64,000 bases of DNA, from positions 391,183 through 455,182 of the forward strand of contig NZ_QMED01000001.1 of the NCBI RefSeq assembly GCF_003286125.1, given 5' to 3'. Source of the stretch: Algibacillus agarilyticus (GTDB lineage Bacteria; Pseudomonadota; Gammaproteobacteria; Enterobacterales; Alteromonadaceae). Shown here one piece after another: positions 8,379 through 18,138 of this stretch. Below the pieces are notes generated by a model. The model was not told the origin of the DNA and ran no database searches. It was given only the letters and a program-made list of their open reading frames with translations. A program made the position numbers and the translations under genes. Positions within the stretch are counted from its first letter, which is position 1; the number at the start of each line of letters is the position of its first letter.

Positions 8379-9728
8379 CTAAACGGGGATCGCAATACCT
8401 TGATCACGCATTTTGGCAATTTTATAACGCAAAGTACGTGGACTGATCCCTAACTTGTCGGCAACCAAATTACGCTTGCCGTGAAAAGCGACTAAAGTAT
8501 CGAGAATGATCTGTTGCTCTTGCTTTTGGATCTCGGCCCCCAAACGTTCAGGCTTGTCGGCTTCAATAGATGATTCAGCAACTGTTTCAATCATAGCGGT
8601 ATCGGTTTCAAGTAAAATATCATGTTCCGTGATCGTTTCATTATTAGCGAGGATTAAAGCGCGTTGGATCACATTATCTAATTCACGAACATTCCCAGGC
8701 CATTTATGCTGTAGCAACTTACTACGAGCTTCAGGCGCTAATACATAAACCACTTGTCCGGTTTGAGCACAATGACGCTCAATTAAATTTTCAGCTAACG
8801 GTAAAATGTCCATTTTGCGTTCAGCTAATGGCAACCACGTTAACGGAAAAACATTTAAACGATAATACAGATCTTCTCTAAACTGGCCTTGGATCACCGC
8901 TTGTTTTAAATCTCGGTTACTCGTTGCGATCACACGCACATCTAACTTAATTGTTTTACTTGATCCTAAGCGTTCAACTTCGCGTTCTTGTAATACACGC
9001 AATAATTTAGCTTGAAGATTTAAATCCATCTCAGTGATTTCATCAAGTAAAATAGTACCGCCTTGTGCCTGCTCAAACTTACCCGGACACCCTTGTAAAG
9101 CCCCCGTAAATGCGCCTTTTTCATAACCAAATAAAGTTGATTCCAACATGTTTTCAGGAATAGCGGCGCAGTTTATCGCGACAAATGTAGAGTCTGCACG
9201 TTCAGATTGACAATGAATATAACGCGCAAGGACTTCTTTACCGGAACCACTCGGGCCATTAATCATCACATTAGCTTCTGATCGTGCCACTTTAGCTGCT
9301 AACGCCAATAATTTAATACTGGTCTCATCTGCAACAACCGGCGAAAAGCGTTCAGAACTAACCGCTGGCGCATATCGACTAACTAAATTAAGCAAAACTT
9401 CAGGCGAAAAGGGCTTAGATAAATAATCCGTTGCGCCATCACGCATCGCTTGAACAGCATCATTAATATTGGCAAAAGCCGTCATTAACAATACCGGCAT
9501 ATTAGGTTGATTAGCTTTAATAGACCGAAGTAATGACAAACCATTTATCCCCGGCATTTGCACATCACTCACCACTATATTGATCGATTCTTCTTTTAAT
9601 TTGATAAGCGCATCTTCACCTGAGCAGGCCTCTACCGCCTCGTACCCAGCCATACCTAAGGTATCAACCACGGCTTCGCGCAAGGCTTGATCATCTTCAA
9701 CAACTAAAACTTTTGCATTATTTTCCAT
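8379..9728 (-). CDS. flrC: Sigma54-dependent flagellar response regulator FlrC/FleR
   Basis: A 449-residue NtrC-type activator. The receiver domain (residues ~8-120) has the acidic pair EDD and phospho-acceptor D55 in VVSDVQMPG. The AAA+ domain has Walker A GPSGSGKE, the sigma54-contacting GAFTGA loop and GGTILLDEITEM. A C-terminal Fis-type helix-turn-helix (LVADKLGISPRTLRYKIAKM) binds DNA. ATG at 9728, preceded by AGAGGA, is the start; upstream in-frame starts lie inside flrB. It pairs with FlrB and is expected to activate class III flagellar promoters such as the one before fliE. Confidence 0.94.
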   Translation of the reverse strand: MENNAKVLVVEDDQALREAVVDTLGMAGYEAVEACSGEDALIKLKEESINIVVSDVQMPGINGLSLLRSIKANQPNMPVLLMTAFANINDAVQAMRDGATDYLSKPFSPEVLLNLVSRYAPAVSSERFSPVVADETSIKLLALAAKVARSEANVMINGPSGSGKEVLARYIHCQSERADSTFVAINCAAIPENMLESTLFGYEKGAFTGALQGCPGKFEQAQGGTILLDEITEMDLNLQAKLLRVLQEREVERLGSSKTIKLDVRVIATSNRDLKQAVIQGQFREDLYYRLNVFPLTWLPLAERKMDILPLAENLIERHCAQTGQVVYVLAPEARSKLLQHKWPGNVRELDNVIQRALILANNETITEHDILLETDTAMIETVAESSIEADKPERLGAEIQKQEQQIILDTLVAFHGKRNLVADKLGISPRTLRYKIAKMRDQGIAIPV

Positions 9729-9738
9729 GATAAATCCT

Positions 9739-10854
9739 CTAATTTTGGCCTGACACTTGCGCAAGCGTGAACGTATGATTAAGTGTTTCAACAATCGGTA
9801 GTTTTAAAATAAATTTAGCACCCTGACCTGAAGTTGATTCGATCTCGACGCGTCCTTTATGCTGTTCAATAACCGATTTAACGACCGCAAGCCCAAGACC
9901 TGTACCTTGCGAACGCGTAGTATAAAAAGGTTCAAAAATATGTGCGTGATGGGCGGCGTCGATACCAGGGCCATTATCTTGCACGCAGATACACACTTCA
10001 TTGGGGGAGTTTATATCGCGACTCGCGCTCAGAGTGATCATGACGCCTTCACCGATGACTTGAATACTGTTGTGAATTAAGTTTTGGATTGCACTCGCCA
10101 AAGCGTTTTTATTACCTAAAATAATAATATCGGGTTCAGGTAATTGCGCTTCTAAACGGCCAGCACATTGAGTCAACATAGCTTCGCTGCCAATTTGTAC
10201 TTCGCTTAGCAATTGTTGTAATGATATTTTTTGGGCAACATGATCTTGATCGCCTTTAGCAAACAGCAACATATCGGTTATTTGTTTTTCTAAATCTTGC
10301 AATCGAGAAATTAATTTTTGTTGAAAACTAATGCGAGAATTTGGTTTTAAAGATGAATTACCTAAATTAGCGGCATAAAGCATCGCAGCAGAAAGCGGCG
10401 TTCTAATTTGATGGGCTAACGTCGCCATCATTTTACCCAATGCTGATAAATGCTTTAATTTAGCCACACGAGATTGTAATAACCGAGTTTCAGTCATATC
10501 AGTTAATAACACCAATTGACCTGATTCGGGAGATAAATCCGTAGTTTGTAACTTAACTCGACGCCCATCTTTAAGTGAAACTTCATGACCATCGTCAGCT
10601 TGTGGCGCAAAAGCACGTTCAATAATCGTTAACCAGCGCTGACCTTTTAAAGGAGTGCCTAAAAAATCAATCGCGATTTGATTGGCATCTCTCACTAACC
10701 CCGACCCATCAATAATAACCACACCAGCAGGTAATACTTTTACAAGATGAGTTAAACTGGATGCTTGTGTTCTTAACGATGCAAGTTCACCTTGATAGGC
10801 TTCAACAGCCAAATCAACAGGGTTCTGTTCCGCATTTAAATTACAATCAAACAT
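9739..10854 (-). CDS. flrB: Flagellar sensor histidine kinase FlrB/FleS
   Basis: About 371 residues, cytoplasmic, with no obvious membrane segment. An N-terminal PAS-like region (VLPAGVVIIDGSGLVRDANQ..) precedes a HisKA dimerisation domain with the phospho-acceptor His in LAHQIRTPLSAAM, and a HATPase domain with N box (IQNLIHNSIQV), DNGPGID and GTGLGLAVVKSVIEQH. ATG at 10854 has GAGG 9 nt upstream; the longer frame begins with a TTG overlapping that site. Ten nt separate its stop from flrC, so the two form an operon whose product phosphorylates FlrC. Confidence 0.93.
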   Translation of the reverse strand: MFDCNLNAEQNPVDLAVEAYQGELASLRTQASSLTHLVKVLPAGVVIIDGSGLVRDANQIAIDFLGTPLKGQRWLTIIERAFAPQADDGHEVSLKDGRRVKLQTTDLSPESGQLVLLTDMTETRLLQSRVAKLKHLSALGKMMATLAHQIRTPLSAAMLYAANLGNSSLKPNSRISFQQKLISRLQDLEKQITDMLLFAKGDQDHVAQKISLQQLLSEVQIGSEAMLTQCAGRLEAQLPEPDIIILGNKNALASAIQNLIHNSIQVIGEGVMITLSASRDINSPNEVCICVQDNGPGIDAAHHAHIFEPFYTTRSQGTGLGLAVVKSVIEQHKGRVEIESTSGQGAKFILKLPIVETLNHTFTLAQVSGQN

Positions 10855-11180
10855 ACAAATAAACCTCAGTGTCAATTTACTAACTTATTTAACTAACCTC
10901 ACAATGCAGTTAACGTGCCAAAAAAAATAAATCATATAAAACAAAAACTTAGATTAAAAAAAATGACCAGTCATAAAAATGACCCACCGATTCAAGCGTA
11001 ACGTTTTATAGAAATAAGCATTTATCCTTTTCTTGAATTCAGGTTTCATTGATTTGTAGATGATTCGATTTTTTATTTACGTTGTTGATAAGAAAACGTA
11101 TTTTTGAGGCTAATTAGCGATTTTATTATGATCTAGTGCTATAAATAGTAAATACTCAACCCAATTGTGCCTTATATATT
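10855..11180. other. Intergenic region between divergent flrB and a hybrid kinase gene
   Basis: About 325 bases with no convincing open frame, repeat or RNA. It must hold the promoters of flrB (leftward) and of the MASE1 kinase gene (rightward). It is very AT-rich, and I could not place -35/-10 or -24/-12 boxes confidently. Confidence 0.5.
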
Positions 11181-13943
11181 TTGACGTTTTTCAGACATCC
11201 CCTATTCATCATTTTGGTTTCGTTTGCTTGTTATTTTTGCTTTGCCAAAGTGGGCCTTTTATTTGCTATTCCGCCGGGGTTCGCCAGCGCAATTTGGCCT
11301 GCTGCAGGGATCGCTTTAGCAATCTATTTAAAATGCGGCCCTTATGCTTTACTGGGTGCTTTCATTGGTTCAACACTTGCTAATTTACAAGTTAATTCGA
11401 TTAATTTATTAACAACCTCGATGACCGATTGGTTATTACCCTTACTGCTCGCAACAGGCACCCTATTACAACTTATCTTCGCCAAATATTTAGTTTTACG
11501 GTTTTTAAATCGTCCTATCAAAACAAATAATTTAAAATCGATCCTTTATTTTATTATGCTAATTGGCCCTGTTGCTTGTGTTATTGCGGCAACGATAGGC
11601 GCCTCGTCTATCGCATTGATCAACGATTTACCTTTTTCGGTGGCCAGTTTTATTGGCTTCACTTGGTGGGTCGGCGACTCTATCGGCACAATATTTTTTG
11701 CACCATTAGTCTTGCTATTAACAAGTAACACTTTATTTGAGAACAATACTTACCGCTGGAAAATTATCGTTCCATCAACATTATTGTTTATATTAGTTAG
11801 CTTTATTTTTTCGCAATCTAAAACGCAGTTTGAAACAAAAAAATATCAATTATTTGTTGATGATGCCGAGGTTTTTAGTCAAAGGTTTAGTCTTGCTCAA
11901 CATACCATCGAGCAACAGCTATATGCTCTCTCAGGGTTATTTTATGCCAGTAACAAGGTATCAAGAGAGGAATTTGCGCACTTTAGCCAAATAATCAACC
12001 AAGGTAATGTCAAGCTCAGAGCGCTAGGTTGGATACCTAAAGTTTTGTCAGAGCAAAAAGAGGCCTTCATAAATCAGGTAAAACAAAGCGGTATAAGCGA
12101 ATTTACCATAAAAAAATTAGCCTCAGACGGGCGCTTCACTCATGCACTAGCACAAGATTATTATTTACCGATCACCTACCTAGAACCTCAAAGCATTAAC
12201 CGCCCCGCTTTAGGATTAGATGTGAGCTCTCACCCTATCGTACAAAATACCGTTAATTTAGCCATTACAACTGCGGAGCCGAGAATAACGCCACCCATCA
12301 TGCTAGCTCAACAACAAGATAAATATACGGGTGTGGTTATTTATTACCCTTTATACAAAAATAACCAAATACCTATTTCTGTCGAGTCTAAATACAGGAA
12401 TTTACTCGGGCTTGTTGAAGCCGTGGTCGAAGTGGATGCCTTGTTACTTTCTCTTTATCATCACGATAAACAGCCTTTATTTAATTTTCAGGTGATAACA
12501 CACGACTCAAACAACACAGAAACAAGCGTCTACAACAATGGGTTTTCTTCTAACGCAAACTTTAGTTATACCACGCAAAATACCTGGTTGAATCAGCAAT
12601 TAACCTTGAGGTTCTCAAGCGCTCAATCTTTTGAGCAAAGTTCATTAGACTGGGCAAGCTGGTATATCTTAATATTTGGTTGTTTACTGAGTACTTTTGG
12701 TATGATTTTCATCATGTTAGTGACCGGTTTTAGTCGAAAGTTAGAAGAACAAGTCAAGCAAAAAACGTATGAGTTACAAAAAACAAATGTAAAATTACAA
12801 CAAGCGAATAAAGCAAAAGACCAATTCATATCAAATATGAGTCATGAATACCGAACCCCGTTAAATGCCGTTGTGGGTTATAGCCAAATAGGCTTAGCAC
12901 AAACCAAAGATAAAGTAGCAAAAGGGCATTTTTCGCAAATTATGAATGCATCTGAACATATGTTGAATATTATCAACGATATGCTCGATTTAGCCAAAAT
13001 GGGCTCTGGACGTATTAAGCTAAAACCAAAAGAGACAAACCTAGACGACATCATTTATCGTATTAGAGATGAATACGAAATTAAAGCATTGCAAAAATCA
13101 GTTAATTTCATTGTCCATTACCCCACAACAACATTTCCAACATTCTTGGCCGATGCTTATCGTATTCAGCAAGTTATTGGCCATTTATGCGCCAACGCAA
13201 TCAAATTTACCAACCAAGGACAAATAAAAGTTACATTCACATTAGAGCCACAAACTGAAACGGAATGGTTGTTAATATGCAGCGTTAAAGACCAAGGCAT
13301 TGGTATTGATGAAAAGCAGTTGCCCACCTTGTTTTCTGTATTTACTCAAGCAGATGAATCTGCGACCCGACAACACGGTGGAACCGGCCTAGGGTTAGCG
13401 CTTGTAAAAGAACTCGTCGATTTGATGAATGGAAAGATTACCGTTAATAGCGAAATCAATCTAGGTTCTGAATTTACAATTAGTTTGCCCTTAGAGACTA
13501 CAGTAACCTTAAAAACACAACCAACTCAACCGACCTCTAACCAACCGACTAACACAGTCGCACTTAGTGAATTATTTGTTTTAATTGTTGAAGATAACGA
13601 AATAAATCAAATTATTGCGCAAGAACAACTGAAATTATTAAACATAAAAAGCGAAATAGCGGCAAATGGTAAAATTGCCTTAGATTACCTAGCCGAGCAT
13701 ACTGTCGATCTTGTTTTACTCGATTTACATATGCCGATTATGAATGGTTTTGAAACTGCAGCCGTTTTAAAAGCAGACCCAAGCAAAGCCAATTTACCGC
13801 TTATCGCCTTAACAGCGAGTGTTGCAGAACACGATAGGCTACAAGCGAAAGCGCTTGGCATTGATGTATATTTAACCAAGCCGTTTCAAACAAATGATTT
13901 ATTAGAAGCAATTAAGCACTATATCAAGATAAAGGAAGATTAA
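11181..13943 (+). CDS. MASE1-CHASE hybrid sensor histidine kinase with receiver domain
   Basis: A 920-residue membrane hybrid kinase. Residues ~5-205 are an eight-segment MASE1 sensor (GLLFAIPPGFASAIWPAAG is typical). Residues ~215-430 look like a CHASE extracytoplasmic domain, followed by a membrane segment near 492-512, a short coiled coil, HisKA with H555 in SHEYRTPLN, HATPase (CANAIKFT, DQGIGID, GGTGLGLAL) and a C-terminal receiver with D848 in VLLDLHMPIMNG. The start is a TTG at 11181; no in-frame ATG lies upstream and the MASE1 fold begins at once. There is no adjacent output regulator, so phosphotransfer is probably to a distant HPt or regulator. The ligand is unknown. Confidence 0.88.
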   Translation: MTFFRHPLFIILVSFACYFCFAKVGLLFAIPPGFASAIWPAAGIALAIYLKCGPYALLGAFIGSTLANLQVNSINLLTTSMTDWLLPLLLATGTLLQLIFAKYLVLRFLNRPIKTNNLKSILYFIMLIGPVACVIAATIGASSIALINDLPFSVASFIGFTWWVGDSIGTIFFAPLVLLLTSNTLFENNTYRWKIIVPSTLLFILVSFIFSQSKTQFETKKYQLFVDDAEVFSQRFSLAQHTIEQQLYALSGLFYASNKVSREEFAHFSQIINQGNVKLRALGWIPKVLSEQKEAFINQVKQSGISEFTIKKLASDGRFTHALAQDYYLPITYLEPQSINRPALGLDVSSHPIVQNTVNLAITTAEPRITPPIMLAQQQDKYTGVVIYYPLYKNNQIPISVESKYRNLLGLVEAVVEVDALLLSLYHHDKQPLFNFQVITHDSNNTETSVYNNGFSSNANFSYTTQNTWLNQQLTLRFSSAQSFEQSSLDWASWYILIFGCLLSTFGMIFIMLVTGFSRKLEEQVKQKTYELQKTNVKLQQANKAKDQFISNMSHEYRTPLNAVVGYSQIGLAQTKDKVAKGHFSQIMNASEHMLNIINDMLDLAKMGSGRIKLKPKETNLDDIIYRIRDEYEIKALQKSVNFIVHYPTTTFPTFLADAYRIQQVIGHLCANAIKFTNQGQIKVTFTLEPQTETEWLLICSVKDQGIGIDEKQLPTLFSVFTQADESATRQHGGTGLGLALVKELVDLMNGKITVNSEINLGSEFTISLPLETTVTLKTQPTQPTSNQPTNTVALSELFVLIVEDNEINQIIAQEQLKLLNIKSEIAANGKIALDYLAEHTVDLVLLDLHMPIMNGFETAAVLKADPSKANLPLIALTASVAEHDRLQAKALGIDVYLTKPFQTNDLLEAIKHYIKIKED

Positions 13944-13972
13944 TAAAGATTAATAAAGATTAATAAAAATTA
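13932..13972. repeat. Short tandem repeat after the hybrid kinase gene
   Basis: The ten-base unit AAAGATTAAT/A is repeated about three and a half times directly across and after the stop codon of the kinase gene, the last unit degenerating to AAAAATTAAC. Probably slippage-derived; no function proposed. Confidence 0.6.
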
Positions 13973-13985
13973 ACAAAATAACGCT

Positions 13986-14013
13986 GCTGAACTAAAAAAG
14001 TTATTAGTTCAGC
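13986..14013. terminator. Hairpin between convergent hybrid kinase and PII genes
   Basis: Arms GCTGAACTAA and TTAGTTCAGC close on an A/T loop. It lies between convergent stop codons (13943 and 14081). No clean uridine run follows on either strand, so it may be a weak bidirectional terminator. Confidence 0.45.
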
Positions 14014-14080
14014 AAAAAATAAAGGTAAGACACAATAAACCTGTAACAAACGTATCGCGTTTTACCTTTAGCAAACAGAA

Positions 14081-14452
<372 letters not shown>

Positions 14453-14620
14453 TTATTATTTTCATTAGCATGCGTTAATAACGCGTTAAAATAAAGTGTT
14501 ATTTTTCAATATAAGAACAGTCTATATTGCTTATAAACAATAATAGTCAACTTATTATCGTTTAACGTCAAAAAATTCTATATTATTAAAAATAATTACT
14601 CTAACAGAAGATAGTTAATC

Positions 14621-15454
14621 ATGATGGATCAAGCATATATTGTAGAACAGATGAAAGTTAAACCGCAGATTGATACCCAATTTGAAATTGCACGTCGAGT
14701 GAGTTTTATCAAAACACAACTTCTAGCGGCTAAACAAAAAAATTTAGTGTTAGGTATTAGCGGTGGCATCGACTCTTCAACGCTTGGTCGTTTAGCACAA
14801 CTCGCCATTGATGAACTCAACACAGAAAATACAGGCGAGTATCAATTTATTGCCGTTAGATTACCTTATGATGTGCAAGCAGATGAAGATGACGCACAAA
14901 TGGCCTTAAGCTTTATTCAACCTTCAAAATCATTATCCGTTAATGTAAAACCGGGGGCCGATAGTATTCATGCTGAAACCTTAGCTAAAATGCAAAGCGC
15001 CGGTTTAAAGCCCGAATCTGAAACGACGATAGACTTTGTTAAAGGTAACGTAAAAGCCCGCACGCGTATGGTGATCCAATATGAAATTGCCGGCCTTGTC
15101 GGCGGGCTCGTTTTAGGTACCGACCATTCCGCAGAAAACATCACCGGTTTTTATACTAAGTACGGTGACGGTGCTTGTGATTTAGCGCCTTTATTCGGCT
15201 TAAACAAACGTCAAGTAAGAGAAATAGCACAAGCATTAGGCGCGCCAGACAAACTCGTATTTAAAGCACCAACCGCCGATTTAGAAGAATTAGCGCCACA
15301 AAAAGAAGATGAAGCCGCACTCGGGATCACCTATGATCAAATTGATGATTTTCTTGAAGGTAAGCCAGTTTCACCTGAAATTGCGACGAAACTTATCACT
15401 ATATTTGAGCGAACAGAACATAAACGTCAAGCCATTCCAACTATTTATGATTGA
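14621..15454 (+). CDS. nadE: Ammonia-dependent NAD+ synthetase NadE
   Basis: A 277-residue single-domain enzyme (no glutaminase domain) that amidates deamido-NAD with ATP and ammonia. The PP-loop motif [17 protein letters not shown] is at residues ~42-60, followed by the adenylate-binding [10 protein letters not shown] and [33 protein letters not shown]. Two ATGs are adjacent at the start; I keep the first. Monocistronic, with a strong hairpin just downstream. Confidence 0.96.
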   Translation: MMDQAYIVEQMKVKPQIDTQFEIARRVSFIKTQLLAAKQKNLVLGISGGIDSSTLGRLAQLAIDELNTENTGEYQFIAVRLPYDVQADEDDAQMALSFIQPSKSLSVNVKPGADSIHAETLAKMQSAGLKPESETTIDFVKGNVKARTRMVIQYEIAGLVGGLVLGTDHSAENITGFYTKYGDGACDLAPLFGLNKRQVREIAQALGAPDKLVFKAPTADLEELAPQKEDEAALGITYDQIDDFLEGKPVSPEIATKLITIFERTEHKRQAIPTIYD

Positions 15455-15476
15455 TAGCTAAACTGGCTATAAATCA

Positions 15477-15518
15477 TAAAAGATAGAATAGGCTTATCAT
15501 CTGCCTATTCTATCTTTT
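15477..15518 (+). terminator. Rho-independent terminator after nadE
   Basis: Near-perfect 16-bp stem, AAAGATAGAATAGGC pairing with GCCTATTCTATCTTT across a 9-nt loop, followed by a short T stretch. It begins 23 nt after the nadE stop. Confidence 0.85.
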
Positions 15519-15648
15519 AGTGATGAGCGTCTAATTTCTTATCTTGAACCCACATTATACGCCCAACCACTACCCCTTAAAATAAAACTAGAATTTAAGT
15601 TAAATAAAGCTACAGTTACAGGTATATGGATTAACATGAGTTATTAGG

Positions 15649-16227
15649 ATGATAACCAAAGGTTTTACTTTACTCGAGTTTTTAATTGTTGCGATATTAG
15701 TGATTATCCTAATGACCTTAACAGCACCAACAATGACAAATTTAAGGCTTACCTATAATGTAAAAGCCGTTATGGAACGCTTACATAAAGACCTCGTCTT
15801 TAGTCGCCACAGCGCCATTAATCAACAAAGCAGGATCACTTTTTGCCCATTAAACACAGCTAAAAAATGCCAAGGCAATTGGCAACAAGGCTATTCAATA
15901 TTTATCGATAAATATCCATTAAATGAATATGATGAAAAAACGGATACGCTATTACTAAAATCACAATTAGAGAACCTTGAAGGACGATTAATATTCACCG
16001 GTGGGAAAGTGCTAATATTTGATAGTGCAGGTATGCTTGATTCAGCCAGTGGCACTTTTCAATATTGCCATAATCAAGATAAAACAGCGCATTATACCAA
16101 GGCATTAATTATTAACCTAAATGGTAGAATACGAAAAAGCCAAGACATTGATCACGATGGGATTGATGAAAAAAATTACTACGATAAAAATTCAGATTTA
16201 TCCTGCGTCCCCCGAGCTAAAGCTTAA
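15649..16227 (+). CDS. FimT/GspH-like type IV prepilin, isolated copy
   Basis: A 192-residue protein with a class III prepilin leader: short MITKG, cleavage before FTLLEFLIV with Glu at mature position 5, then a hydrophobic helix to residue ~30. The C-terminal region has the GspH/FimT layout (LHKDLVFSRHSAINQQSRITFCPL.....C.GNWQQGYSIFID) and a terminal Asp-rich segment DIDHDGIDEK with paired Cys. It resembles the second copy at 45559-46119 in architecture but lies alone between nadE and lpxH, outside the pilV-W-X-E cluster. It is a minor-pilin candidate for a type IV pilus or type II secretion pseudopilus. Confidence 0.8.
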   Translation: MITKGFTLLEFLIVAILVIILMTLTAPTMTNLRLTYNVKAVMERLHKDLVFSRHSAINQQSRITFCPLNTAKKCQGNWQQGYSIFIDKYPLNEYDEKTDTLLLKSQLENLEGRLIFTGGKVLIFDSAGMLDSASGTFQYCHNQDKTAHYTKALIINLNGRIRKSQDIDHDGIDEKNYYDKNSDLSCVPRAKA

Positions 16228-16245
16228 TTAATCATCCAGCATAAT

Positions 16246-16977
16246 TTAAGCTTTATTTTTGTTATATTCAAAGAGCGAATATCCATCTTCATCTAACTCT
16301 AAAATACTGCCTTGATCATACCAATCCCCTAACACAATCCGAGTTCCTCTATTGGTCGCTCTAGCATGATTGTGAATACGAGGCCGATGGGTGTGACCAT
16401 GGATAAGTAAATCGACTTGCCAATCATCCATACATTTAGCGACCGCTTGCGTATTAACATCAAGAATAGACATTTGAACCTGACTTTGTTTTTGTTGGCT
16501 TTCTTGACGTAATTTTTGCGCAATTTTATGGCGAGTGCGCAAAGGCAGGTGTCGTAAAACAAATAAAACAATCGGATTGCGAATGATCCGTCTAAACTTT
16601 TGATAACTCACATCATCAGTACACAAAATGTCACCATGCATGAGTAATATCCGTTGCTGATATAACTTAACAATACTCGGATCGCTTAATAACGTCATGC
16701 CACAAGCTTTACAAAAACGTTTGCCAATCGCAAAGTCGCGATTACCCACCATAAAATAAATCGCAATACCGTCATCAGACACCTTTTTCAAAGCTTGTTT
16801 AATCGGGAGCAACCAAGTTGAAGGGTCATCATCACCAATCCAGTAATCAAAAAAGTCGCCTAAAATATATAAGGTATCGGTTTTCGGGTTAAGCGAGGTT
16901 AAAAAATCAACAAACATTGCCGTGATGTCTGGACGGTTTTCTGATAAATGCAGATCAGAAATAAAATAGTAAGACAT
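16246..16977 (-). CDS. lpxH: UDP-2,3-diacylglucosamine hydrolase LpxH
   Basis: A 243-residue peripheral-membrane metallophosphoesterase of lipid A synthesis, producing lipid X. The metal-site motifs appear in order: FISDLHL (D8, H10), GDFFDYWIGDD, VGNRDF, LLMHGD and LIHGHTHRPRIH. Length is close to E. coli LpxH (240). Convergent with the FimT-like gene, 18 nt between stops. Upstream of the start begins a 321-bp repeat that separates it from ppiB; the two genes are often neighbours in gammaproteobacteria. Confidence 0.96.
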   Translation of the reverse strand: MSYYFISDLHLSENRPDITAMFVDFLTSLNPKTDTLYILGDFFDYWIGDDDPSTWLLPIKQALKKVSDDGIAIYFMVGNRDFAIGKRFCKACGMTLLSDPSIVKLYQQRILLMHGDILCTDDVSYQKFRRIIRNPIVLFVLRHLPLRTRHKIAQKLRQESQQKQSQVQMSILDVNTQAVAKCMDDWQVDLLIHGHTHRPRIHNHARATNRGTRIVLGDWYDQGSILELDEDGYSLFEYNKNKA

Positions 16978-16981
16978 AGTT

Positions 16982-17302
16982 ATACCAATCCGTAATAATA
17001 ATTGCCCACTCAGCGAGCGTTTAAATGCGCTTAATCAAGGCGCTTGAATGAAAGAATAGCGGTGCTCTTTTGAGTTCGAGCAACACAGAGTAAGCGTATT
17101 TAAAACTCGCCTGAAAGGAATGCCCCAGCGGCTTTTGACCTGCGTTATCGGTATTTGACCATTCCTACACAAAAATGTCTGGAACATTTTTGAACAGCTT
17201 TGCTGGCTTTAGCGAAAGGCAGGATGCCTGAAGTACACCGACGCCTTGTTCAAAAACCGCTGGATGCATTTTGAGAGATCACTTATTAATATGAATTGGT
17301 AT
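16982..17302. repeat. 321-bp intergenic element with inverted ends (full-length form)
   Basis: Starts ATACCAATCCGTAATAATAA and ends with the reverse complement of ATACCAATTCATATTAATAA, i.e. ~20-bp imperfect inverted repeats. Internal sequence contains short self-complementary pieces (AGGC-AGGAT-GCCT, CAAAAATGT...ACATTTTTG) and no convincing open frame. The two termini recur almost fused together at 19740-19789, implying an internally deleted copy. It fills most of the ~500-base gap between lpxH and ppiB. Confidence 0.8.
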
Positions 17303-17410
17303 TAAATTCTATGAGGGCTTTTTAATGAATAATATGGAAATGGGTATCAGGATGAAACAAAATACAGCATAAACACATTCATTAATTGACCAAATGAAAC
17401 ATTCAAAACA

Positions 17411-17438
17411 AAAAGAGTAAGCACTAAGCTTACTCTTT
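17411..17438 (-). terminator. Rho-independent terminator after ppiB
   Basis: On the minus strand a 9-bp stem AGAGTAAGC/GCTTACTCT with a 5-nt loop is followed by TTTTTGTTTTG. Placed ~40 nt past the ppiB stop. Confidence 0.85.
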
Positions 17439-17476
17439 AAACATAATAAAAAGTGACGCTCAAAATGAGCTGATAG

Positions 17477-17971
17477 TTATTCTGCTACCGTTACTTTTTC
17501 AACAATAATATCTTCAACCGGAACATCTTGATGATAACCAGCGTTACCCGTTTTAACTTGTTCCATTTTTTGTACGATATCTAAACCTGCAGTTACTTTA
17601 CCAAATACCGCGTAACCCCAGCCATCTTGTGTTTCAGAGCGGAAGTTCAAGAACGCATTATCAGCAACATTAATAAAGAATTGCGCACTCGCTGAATGAG
17701 GTTCCATTGTGCGAGCCATGGCCAACGTACCGATTTCATTTTTTAAACCGTTGTTAGCTTCATTTTTAATTGGGTCACGCGTTGTTTTTTCTGCCATGCC
17801 CACTTCCATGCCACCGCCTTGGATCATAAATCCTTTAATAACACGGTGAAAAATAGTGCCTTCATAATAGCCTTCTTGACAATATTGTAAGAAGTTTTTA
17901 GCTGAAACAGGTGCATTATCAAAATCAAGTTCAATTTGAATATCGCCCATATTAGTAGAGAAAGTAATCAT
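17477..17971 (-). CDS. ppiB: Peptidyl-prolyl cis-trans isomerase B (cyclophilin)
   Basis: A 164-residue cytoplasmic cyclophilin-type rotamase. The active-site segment [14 protein letters not shown] (catalytic Arg), the [12 protein letters not shown] stretch and [17 protein letters not shown] are diagnostic. ATG at 17971, before [15 protein letters not shown], matches the family start. The frame extends 27 codons further upstream but that part is not cyclophilin-like. Divergent from cysS. Confidence 0.95.
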   Translation of the reverse strand: MITFSTNMGDIQIELDFDNAPVSAKNFLQYCQEGYYEGTIFHRVIKGFMIQGGGMEVGMAEKTTRDPIKNEANNGLKNEIGTLAMARTMEPHSASAQFFINVADNAFLNFRSETQDGWGYAVFGKVTAGLDIVQKMEQVKTGNAGYHQDVPVEDIIVEKVTVAE

Positions 17972-18138
17972 CGTTATAATCCGTATTAAATTTAAGGCCG
18001 TTATTCTATACCCAAAACCATTAAAATTGTATGCCACAGCCAGAAAAAACATATTAAGGCCTTAGAAAGGCCATGACGTAAGTTTTGTGAATTGTTATAC
18101 TCGCGGCGATTAAAATTAGCTAAAGCAGAGACTTTTAT

